39,409 nucleotides of DNA. Source: Candidatus Dependentiae bacterium. Lineage in GTDB: Bacteria > Babelota > Babeliae > Babelales > GCA-2401785. The notes below the pieces were generated by a model that ran no database searches, was not told the origin of the DNA, and saw only the letters and a list, made by a program, of their open reading frames with translations. The stretch covers positions 75,925 to 115,333 of the forward strand of contig VHBT01000001.1 in NCBI GenBank assembly GCA_016871815.1. The letters are read 5' to 3'. Positions 34,224 to 39,409 of the stretch are shown piece by piece. Both the position numbers and the translations under genes were made by a program. Position 1 is the stretch's first letter, and each line of letters opens with the position of its first letter.

Positions 34224-34967
34224 ATGAACGGATTTCTTTTTATACATAAACCTGTTGGAATTACATCTTTTGACTGCATTAGAAGATTAAAAAAACTTCT
34301 GCCCAGAAAAACTAAAATTGGACACGCAGGCACCCTTGATCCTTTTGCTGAAGGACTCATGATTATTGGGATTGGAAAAGGAACAAAACAACTCAACGAC
34401 CTACTCGGGTCAAATAAAAGTTATCGAGCCGTTGCAAAAATTGGCGAAAGAACAGACACATTAGACCACACTGGAACAATTATGGAGTCATTTGAAAATC
34501 CAACTCCATTTGATTTTTATAGTGCAGCACTCAATCTCATGCCCTCATACGAACAAACTCCCCCTATTTTTTCTAGCGTAAAAATTAACGGAGAGCGCCT
34601 TTACAAACTCGCAAGAAAAGCCAGTGAACCCACTTCAGAAGATCCCGCTCTTTTTGCACTAGCAGAAAATCGCAAGAAAACATGCACCATCTACTCACTT
34701 AAAGTCACACACTCATCATGGCCTTTTATAACATTTGAAACAACAACATCCAAAGGAACTTACATTCGGTCTCTTGCCAATGATATCGCAAAAACTCAAA
34801 ACTCTTGCGCCACCCTCTATGAACTTACGCGAACTCAGATTGGAAAAATACCATTAAGCGAGGCCATTTCTCTCGATAAAATTACAGATAGTGCAATCCT
34901 GGATGCACAATTGTTAAAAAACACGCTTTTTTTTAACACTCTCACTTTTCCCGAAAAAACCATTTAG
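34224..34967 (+). CDS. truB: tRNA pseudouridine(55) synthase TruB
   Basis: It makes pseudouridine 55 in the T-loop of tRNAs. The catalytic motif is GHAGTLDPFAEGL with Asp39; other family segments are KSYRAVAKIGERTDTLDHTG, TPPIFSSVKINGERLYKLAR and SKGTYIRSLANDIA. The 247-residue length is that of the core domain without a C-terminal PUA domain. The start has no Shine-Dalgarno; the sequence before ATG is a pyrimidine run (CTCTTTTTTT). Confidence 0.95.
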   Translation: MNGFLFIHKPVGITSFDCIRRLKKLLPRKTKIGHAGTLDPFAEGLMIIGIGKGTKQLNDLLGSNKSYRAVAKIGERTDTLDHTGTIMESFENPTPFDFYSAALNLMPSYEQTPPIFSSVKINGERLYKLARKASEPTSEDPALFALAENRKKTCTIYSLKVTHSSWPFITFETTTSKGTYIRSLANDIAKTQNSCATLYELTRTQIGKIPLSEAISLDKITDSAILDAQLLKNTLFFNTLTFPEKTI

Positions 34968-35002
34968 AAACCTTCATAATAAGAAAAAAGAGTCGTGTTT
35001 GC

Positions 35003-35031
35003 TGTAAAACAGTCAGTAGCTCGGATATAGT
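35003..35031 (+). promoter_or_regulatory. Putative promoter of the small exported protein
   Basis: A TATAGT -10 box (35026-35031, five of six) lies 48 bp before the ATG at 35080. The best -35 candidate at 17 bp is TGTAAA (35003-35008), which is weak. Confidence 0.4.
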
Positions 35032-35079
35032 ATCCAGGGGGACATGACTTTATGTATTTCTATTTATAAGGGGTATCTT

Positions 35080-35274
35080 ATGAAAAAAATGTTTGCATTG
35101 CTTTTTGCTGTTTCAGCAGTTTCATTCGTTTCTGCTAACGAAGAAGTTGCTCAACCAGAAGTTGTAGCCGAAGTTGCACAACAAGAAGCTCCAGCGGAAC
35201 TTGTTCCTGCGGCTGAAGTTGTTCCTGCAGCTGAAGTTGTTCCTGCAGAACAAGCAACAGAAGCAGCTGAGTAA
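35080..35274 (+). CDS. Small Ala/Val/Glu-rich exported protein
   Basis: A 64-residue precursor. The start at 35080 has AAGGGG six bases upstream. The signal peptide is MKKMFALLFAVSAVSFVSA, cut probably after SANE or FVSA, leaving about 45 residues made almost only of Ala, Val, Glu, Pro and Gln. The mature part contains a tandem VPAAEV repeat encoded by 18-bp units. No cysteine or aromatic residue remains after cleavage. Strong ribosome binding site, own promoter and a very stable terminator suggest abundant expression. Function unknown; an unstructured, strongly acidic periplasmic peptide is the likely product. Confidence 0.85.
   Translation: MKKMFALLFAVSAVSFVSANEEVAQPEVVAEVAQQEAPAELVPAAEVVPAAEVVPAEQATEAAE
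35203..35250 (+). repeat. 18-bp tandem repeat in the small exported-protein gene
   Basis: The unit GTTCCTGCRGCTGAAGTT occurs at 35203-35220 and 35221-35238, followed by 12 bases of a third copy. The two full copies differ at one base. It encodes VPAAEV-VPAAEV-VPAE. Confidence 0.85.
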
Positions 35275-35280
35275 TTTCAC

Positions 35281-35327
35281 AAAAATACAAAAGGGCGGGA
35301 GTCAGACTCCCGCCCTTTTGTATTTTT
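35281..35327. terminator. Bidirectional terminator with 22-bp perfect stem
   Basis: Positions 35281-35302 pair without mismatch with 35306-35327 around a three-base loop. The core GGGCGGGAGT is GC-rich and flanked by A5 on the left and T5 on the right, so it serves both the small exported-protein gene (plus) and the VOC-protein gene (minus). Confidence 0.93.
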
Positions 35328-35337
35328 AACAGCTCAA

Positions 35338-35943
35338 TTATTTATTTTTAGCAGCAGACTTAACCTGCTTCACCCAAGTTCTCACAAATTTTTGAGAAAT
35401 TCGCTTTAATAAACCTAAATCTTTAAGAACATCAACCATTGGCTCAATAGATGATTTATTTCGTTGATCAATTGATAAAATTCTCTCTCTTGAAAGACCA
35501 AGACCTGCGGCATTAAACACTGATGGATCCACAGCAACAGACCCAACAAGCTTTTCAATAAAAATAAGCTTTAATCCAAACGGATCTCTTGCAGCAAACC
35601 ATAACTGGCCCAAATGATTTTTATTAAGATCTGTTATGACAGGAACGCCCTTTTTCTTACATCGCTGAAAATACTTAGAAACGCCCTTATTCATTTCTAC
35701 AAAAAGACCTGCGCTTCGGCCTGAACAGCGCTTGACCATTCCAAACTCTGCAAGTTCTTCGATCGCAGGCGCACGTAAATTAACAATTACGTTGCCCTTT
35801 TTTACATCCGCCGAAGAAATAAAAAGCTCTCCATCACGTTGAATCACAACATCATGAAGAGCAAATCCTAATCGTTCAGTATAAAACTTGATAGCTTTTT
35901 CTACCGATTCGACAACAACTAACGTTTTGCCAACTTTGAACAT
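35338..35943 (-). CDS. VOC-fold (glyoxalase/bleomycin-resistance-like) protein
   Basis: From the ATG at 35943 (GGAGGGG seven bases upstream) the product has 201 residues. The first 120 follow the vicinal-oxygen-chelate pattern: a strand, the helix VEKAIKFYTERLGF, a strand GELFISSA, and the final module with WFAARDPFGLKLIFIEK (the DPxGN-like motif). Metal ligands are not obvious. Residues 120-201 are an extra basic region with no match I know, ending VKQVKSAAKNK. Substrate unknown. It could be a resistance or metabolite-repair enzyme, or a non-enzymatic binder. Confidence 0.78.
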   Translation of the reverse strand: MFKVGKTLVVVESVEKAIKFYTERLGFALHDVVIQRDGELFISSADVKKGNVIVNLRAPAIEELAEFGMVKRCSGRSAGLFVEMNKGVSKYFQRCKKKGVPVITDLNKNHLGQLWFAARDPFGLKLIFIEKLVGSVAVDPSVFNAAGLGLSRERILSIDQRNKSSIEPMVDVLKDLGLLKRISQKFVRTWVKQVKSAAKNK

Positions 35944-36010
35944 TTGTTTTCCCCTCCCAAACAACCTGTTCGCATAGACAGCCAAAACTCAGATGCATCT
36001 CAATCGAATA

Positions 36011-36280
36011 CTACCCCTTTTTCACTGAAGCAAGGCATCGCGCAAGACGACCTACTCGACGAGCAGCAGCATTCTTTTTGACAACACCCTTTTTACAAGC
36101 AAGCCCAATTTTAGACTGTGCTTGTTGTAAAAGTTCAGCTGCTTTTGCTGCATCTGCACCATCAACAGCAGCAAAAAACTTCTTCATAACAGTCTTTACT
36201 GATGTTTGGTAAGCTGCATTTCTCTTAGCACTTACCCTACTTCTTTTAGCATCTTTTTTGGAAGACTTTAAATTGGCCAT
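36011..36280 (-). CDS. rpsT: 30S ribosomal protein S20
   Basis: S20 binds the 5' domain and helix 44 of 16S rRNA. The 89-residue protein starts MANLKSSKKDAKRSRVSAKRN and has the Lys-rich three-helix layout ending VVKKNAAARRVGRLARCLA. The ATG at 36280 is preferred; a non-ATG codon two positions earlier is possible. It lies between rpmB and the VOC gene. Confidence 0.96.
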   Translation of the reverse strand: MANLKSSKKDAKRSRVSAKRNAAYQTSVKTVMKKFFAAVDGADAAKAAELLQQAQSKIGLACKKGVVKKNAAARRVGRLARCLASVKKG

Positions 36281-36323
36281 TCTCAAACGCCCTCAATAAT
36301 TCCAATCAACTCGATTGAATAAA

Positions 36324-36521
36324 CTAAACAACTTTTTTAACAAGGCCGGCTTTAATACATTTTGTACAAACCGCACCACGATGCACACACGCAGAACTTG
36401 GATACGAAAATCGAATCACATGAACATTTGGGAAAACCCAACGCTTAGTCCTGTTGTTAGCATTACTGACGCTACACGCAACTTGCGGACGCTTGTCGCA
36501 CACCGCACATACTCTGGACAT
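36324..36521 (-). CDS. rpmB: 50S ribosomal protein L28, zinc-binding form
   Basis: L28 is a late-assembling 50S protein. In 65 residues it shows MSRVCAVCDKRPQVACSVSN, the TKRWVFPNVHVIRF core and the ending CTKCIKAGLVKKVV. Two CxxC pairs (residues 5/8 and near 52/55) form the zinc ribbon of the C+ type, in contrast to the cysteine-free S14 in this genome. rpmG, a common neighbour, is not present. Confidence 0.95.
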   Translation of the reverse strand: MSRVCAVCDKRPQVACSVSNANNRTKRWVFPNVHVIRFSYPSSACVHRGAVCTKCIKAGLVKKVV

Positions 36522-36642
36522 CTTTGCTACCCTTCTTAATTAATCAATCATTACATAAAGCAAATATTTAATGATTCTACACAAGAATCACAAACTCGAC
36601 AATGCGCAAACTACGATTTTTTATAACTCAACACTATCATTT

Positions 36643-38511
36643 TTACGAATCAAGCACTTGCTGCTCAAAACTAGGCTCCGCAGATAAAACCTTCTGTTCT
36701 TTTTTTACAAAAGATAAATCTTCACGCGGAGTCAACCCCAAAAGCTCATAAACCTGCCCTGCATTCAACGTTTCGGCTTTGAATAACTCATCAGCAAGCT
36801 TATCCAGTAAATGGATGTTTGCTTTTATAAGCTCCTCCGCCTCGGCATAAGCTTTTCTTAAAATCTCTTCAACAGCAAGGTCCAACTTTTCTTTTGTTGC
36901 TGGAGCCAAACCATCAAACCCCACAGAGAGAGACATGGGCCCAGTTGACGCCATACCCCAATAAATAGCCATGCTTCGTGCAATTTGGGTTGCATTTTGC
37001 AAATCACTGCTTACGCCGGCTGTCGTTGTTCCCATTTTAATTAATTCAGCAATCATACCACCAAAAGACACTTTGATTCTTGCTATTGACTGTTTTTTCG
37101 TCTGTTGCAATTCATCATCTGGAGAAAGTAATGACCATGAAATACCAAGCGTATTTCCCCTTGGAAGAATTGTTACCTTATGAAAAATAAACGCATCCTC
37201 AAGTAAAACACTCAAAAGAGCATGACCAGCCTCATGAATTGCCGTTTCTTTTCTTATTTTTTCGGATTGAACTAAATTTTTACGAGCAGCACCAACCCTT
37301 AATCGATCACGAGCCTCCTCAAAATCATCCATTTCAACTAGTTTTCTATTAAATCGCGTTGCCCGCAAAGCAGCTTCATTAATCAAGCTCGCCAATTCAG
37401 CTCCACTCATTCCAGGAGTACCCCTACCAATCTTTTCAAAATCAACGTCATCGGCCAAGGGAACTTTTCGAGAATGAATTTCTAAAAGTTTTATTCTAGC
37501 TTTTATATCTGGATAGGAAACAACAACATTTCTATCAAAACGACCAGGGCGAACCAGCGCTTTATCTAAAATATCAGGTCTATTTGTCGCTGCAAGAACA
37601 ATGACAGCACCAGGCTCTGTTGCAAACCCATCAAGCTCTGCCAGCAACTGGTTAAGAGTTTGATCTCGCTCATCCTGTCCCCCGCCGCCCAGTCCATTAC
37701 TTCGCTGCTTACCAATTGCATCAATCTCATCAATAAACAATATACATGGTGCGCTTTTTCGCGCCTGAATAAACAAATCGCGAACTCGAGCAGCACCAAC
37801 CCCAACATACATTTCGATAAAATCCGACCCACTCATTGCAAAAAAACCACAATGAGCCTCTCCAGCAACAGCCTTTGCAAGGAGAGTTTTCCCATTACCT
37901 GGTTCTCCACACAACAAAACGCCACGAGGAATTTTAGCACCAAGCGCTTTATACTTTTCCGGATTCTTCAAAAAATAAATAATATCTTCTAAGTCTTCTT
38001 TTGCTTCTTCAAGCCCTGCAACGTCTTTAAATTTGGTTTTCACTTCTCCTGGCTCAAAAAACTGCGCTTTTGACTTACCCACTGAAAACATTTTAGAAGA
38101 GCCACCCATAGAGCCATTCATAAGTCGTGTATAAATGAAAAAGATTAAAAGCAACATAAAAATAATTGAAATAAGTGTTGACCAGATTGAACCATCGCCT
38201 GAATCTTGAGTCGCAACTTTAACATTAACTCCCTGCTTTATCATCTCATCCATCAATGATTCTGTTGGAACAATCGTTGCCTTATAACTAGAACCATCAA
38301 CACATTTACCACTAACGGATTGCCCATTAATTTCTGCAGTCTTAAAGGAACCCTTTTCAAGGTTGATGCGAAATTCTGAATAACTTAAATTACGAACAAC
38401 CGAAGAAGATGGTTCTTCTTCATAAAAAATAGCCCCAAAAAACAATACAACGCATGCTATAAAAATATAAACAGCGTAAGACTTTGGACTCATATTGCGC
38501 TTAAATTTCAT
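36643..38511 (-). CDS. ftsH: ATP-dependent zinc metalloprotease FtsH
   Basis: FtsH degrades misfolded membrane proteins and unstable regulators at the inner membrane. In 622 residues: TM1 (about 11-30), a periplasmic domain, TM2 (about 110-130), and the AAA domain with Walker A GEPGNGKT (202-209; the family norm is GPPGTGKT) and Walker B ILFIDEID. The pore motif is YVG where FVG is usual, and the second region of homology is ATNRPDILDKALVRPGRFDR. The zinc site is HEAGH (426-430), with the third ligand in TAGVSSDLQNAT. It runs toward rpmB with 121 bp between them. Confidence 0.97.
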   Translation of the reverse strand: MKFKRNMSPKSYAVYIFIACVVLFFGAIFYEEEPSSSVVRNLSYSEFRINLEKGSFKTAEINGQSVSGKCVDGSSYKATIVPTESLMDEMIKQGVNVKVATQDSGDGSIWSTLISIIFMLLLIFFIYTRLMNGSMGGSSKMFSVGKSKAQFFEPGEVKTKFKDVAGLEEAKEDLEDIIYFLKNPEKYKALGAKIPRGVLLCGEPGNGKTLLAKAVAGEAHCGFFAMSGSDFIEMYVGVGAARVRDLFIQARKSAPCILFIDEIDAIGKQRSNGLGGGGQDERDQTLNQLLAELDGFATEPGAVIVLAATNRPDILDKALVRPGRFDRNVVVSYPDIKARIKLLEIHSRKVPLADDVDFEKIGRGTPGMSGAELASLINEAALRATRFNRKLVEMDDFEEARDRLRVGAARKNLVQSEKIRKETAIHEAGHALLSVLLEDAFIFHKVTILPRGNTLGISWSLLSPDDELQQTKKQSIARIKVSFGGMIAELIKMGTTTAGVSSDLQNATQIARSMAIYWGMASTGPMSLSVGFDGLAPATKEKLDLAVEEILRKAYAEAEELIKANIHLLDKLADELFKAETLNAGQVYELLGLTPREDLSFVKKEQKVLSAEPSFEQQVLDS

Positions 38512-38644
38512 ATCTCAAATCTAACCAAACGGCATAAGCAAAAAGCTGCCTACACACTCAAAAAACAATTTAAACTGATACGAAGACAGACTAATATAAT
38601 GTAAAAAACTTATCCAGTATTTCTAAGCAGAAAAACCAAACCGA

Positions 38645-38917
38645 TTACTGCTCAGAGATATCACCAAGCTGTAAATCAAGTTCAATCTTTATCCTATTCG
38701 GAAACTCTTGAAACCAAACAACAATTCCTTGCTTTTGAAAGTAAGCCAACAACTGCTCAAACTCAAAAACATACGACGGGCTTACAAAAAATTCCATAAC
38801 ATCGCTTGTACCCTCAAGCGTTCGCTCCAGAACATATCCCTCTGCACTACGCAAAACTGCCGTCAAAAACCAAATTTTATTTCTTACCAGTCTTGCTCGA
38901 TAATAAACACTCATCAT
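38645..38917 (-). CDS. Small conserved-type protein, possibly DUF4911
   Basis: A 90-residue protein without signal peptide or membrane segment. The pattern of an N-terminal strand (YYRARLVRNKIWFLTAVLRS), EGYVLERTLEG, then a strand and helix (MEFFVSPSYVFEFEQLLAYF) resembles the short DUF4911 proteins, from memory and unverified. No catalytic motif is seen. It is located 133 bp upstream of ftsH on the same strand and may be cotranscribed. Confidence 0.65.
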   Translation of the reverse strand: MMSVYYRARLVRNKIWFLTAVLRSAEGYVLERTLEGTSDVMEFFVSPSYVFEFEQLLAYFQKQGIVVWFQEFPNRIKIELDLQLGDISEQ

Positions 38918-38940
38918 CTCAAAAATCTCACCTCTATCTC

Positions 38941-38975
38941 AAAAAAACCATGGGGGCTTTTAACCCCCATAGATT
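38941..38975 (-). terminator. Rho-independent terminator after the repeat-protein gene
   Basis: On the minus strand ATGGGGG (38964-38970) pairs with CCCCCAT (38950-38956) around a seven-base loop, followed by GG and seven T. It ends transcription of the gene that stops at 39016. Confidence 0.78.
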
Positions 38976-39015
38976 TTTTAATAATATCAGCTGAAATAAT
39001 CTTATCAATCACCCA

Positions 39016-39409
39016 CTAAATACTTAATGGTGGCTTCTGGCCAAGCGAAGCCGAGCCCATATTTAAACCAGCAGGAGGCGTTGACGAACTAGATGGAGCC
39101 GTCATCGTGGAGTCTGGCAATGATGTAGTTGCTCCGGGTAATGGCAGTGATGTTGATGAACTCACATTTAAACCCGTAGAAGATGTTGGCAAACTAGCAG
39201 GTGCCGTCATCGTGGAGTCTGGCAGTGATGTAGTTGCTCCTGGTAATGGCAGTGATGTTGATGAACCCAAACTTAAACCAGCAGAAGATGTTGGCAAACT
39301 AACAGGCGCAGTCATCGTGGAGTCTGGCAGTGATGTAGTTGCTCCGGGTAATGGCAGTGATGTTGATGAACCCAAACTTGAACCAGCAGAAGATGTTGGC
39401 AAACTAGCA
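39016..39409 (-). CDS. Ser/Thr/Pro-rich tandem-repeat protein, N-terminal part outside window
   Basis: The frame is open to the window edge, so only the last 130 or so residues are seen. They are three 35-residue repeats (LPTSSAG...SSTSLPLPGATTSLPDSTMTAPVS), then a degenerate start of a fourth (SSTPPAGLNMGSAS) and the tail LGQKPPLSI. Composition is Ser, Thr, Pro, Leu, Ala and Gly with hardly any charge and no aromatics, as in extended stalks or mucin-like surface proteins. The only acidic residue per repeat is the Asp in LPDST. Neither a signal peptide nor an anchor can be judged here. Function unknown. Confidence 0.8.
   Translation of the reverse strand, partial: ASLPTSSAGSSLGSSTSLPLPGATTSLPDSTMTAPVSLPTSSAGLSLGSSTSLPLPGATTSLPDSTMTAPASLPTSSTGLNVSSSTSLPLPGATTSLPDSTMTAPSSSSTPPAGLNMGSASLGQKPPLSI
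39088..39402 (-). repeat. Three 105-bp tandem repeats
   Basis: Units 39088-39192, 39193-39297 and 39298-39402 are each exactly 105 bp. The anchor GTCATCGTGG occurs at 39101, 39206 and 39311. The array continues or begins outside the window. The central part of the unit is nearly identical at DNA level, including synonymous sites, while the AxLPTSS-G part varies more. Confidence 0.92.

Noticed and set aside
35080-35274. Antitoxin or bacteriocin interpretation of the small exported protein
   Set aside because: No toxin partner, leader-peptide motif (GG) or immunity gene nearby; composition suggests an unstructured periplasmic peptide.
1-39409. CRISPR arrays, insertion sequences, prophage or toxin-antitoxin modules
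   Set aside because: No spaced direct repeats, transposase, integrase or toxin motifs were seen; the only tandem arrays are inside coding sequences.

Overview
The window is an AT-rich bacterial chromosome segment. It holds an almost complete translation-gene supercluster on the minus strand, flanked by envelope, protease and small secreted-protein genes. TonB-like, UppP, RseP, YidC and FtsH genes indicate a Gram-negative-type double membrane. The best guess at phylum is Candidatus Dependentiae (TM6), a group of protist-associated bacteria. The clues are the low GC, many short secreted proteins without recognisable domains, a tiny Ala/Val/Glu-rich exported protein, and divergent core proteins. 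This assignment is inference from style and content, not a search result. UGA is used as an ordinary stop codon.

Left part (1-9.2 kb): a partial EamA-type permease (minus); a secreted protein of unknown function; grpE behind a 16-bp perfect inverted repeat that brackets its putative promoter; tRNA-Ala(TGC) with its own promoter and terminator; prfB without a programmed frameshift; a TonB C-terminal-domain protein; and a translationally coupled three-gene envelope operon (FAD-dependent UDP-galactopyranose-mutase-like oxidoreductase, nucleotide-sugar epimerase, UppP-like phosphatase). Two small exported proteins of unknown function then lie on the minus strand between that operon and rplQ.

Central part (9.3-28.6 kb, all minus): the str, S10, spc and alpha operons are joined in one run: rpsL-rpsG-fusA-tuf-rpsJ-rplC-rplD-rplW-rplB-rpsS-rplV-rpsC-rplP-rpmC-rpsQ-rplN-rplX-rplE-rpsN-rpsH-rplF-rplR-rpsE-rplO-secY-adk-map-infA-rpmJ-rpsM-rpsK-rpsD-rpoA-rplQ. 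Genes are closely spaced or overlap. No internal terminator was seen. rpmD (L30) is missing from its usual place between rpsE and rplO. A good promoter (TTGAAA-16-TAGAAT) lies upstream of rpsL.

Right part (28.7-39.4 kb): rseP (plus) meets a minus-strand run yidC-recR-pepP-rplM at a strong bidirectional terminator. truB and a 64-residue Ala/Val/Glu-rich exported protein follow on plus, ending in a 22-bp-stem bidirectional terminator. On minus are a VOC-fold protein, rpsT, rpmB, ftsH, a small DUF4911-like protein and, cut by the window edge, a Ser/Thr/Pro-rich protein built from 105-bp tandem repeats.

The most unusual signals are non-coding. One is the operator-like inverted repeat at grpE. 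The other is a roughly 24-bp inverted repeat pairing the rplQ downstream leader with codons 3-10 of the following secreted-protein gene. Protein oddities include a 61-residue S14 that has lost its zinc cysteines, an SPY variant of the RF2 stop-codon motif, and a diverged UppP.
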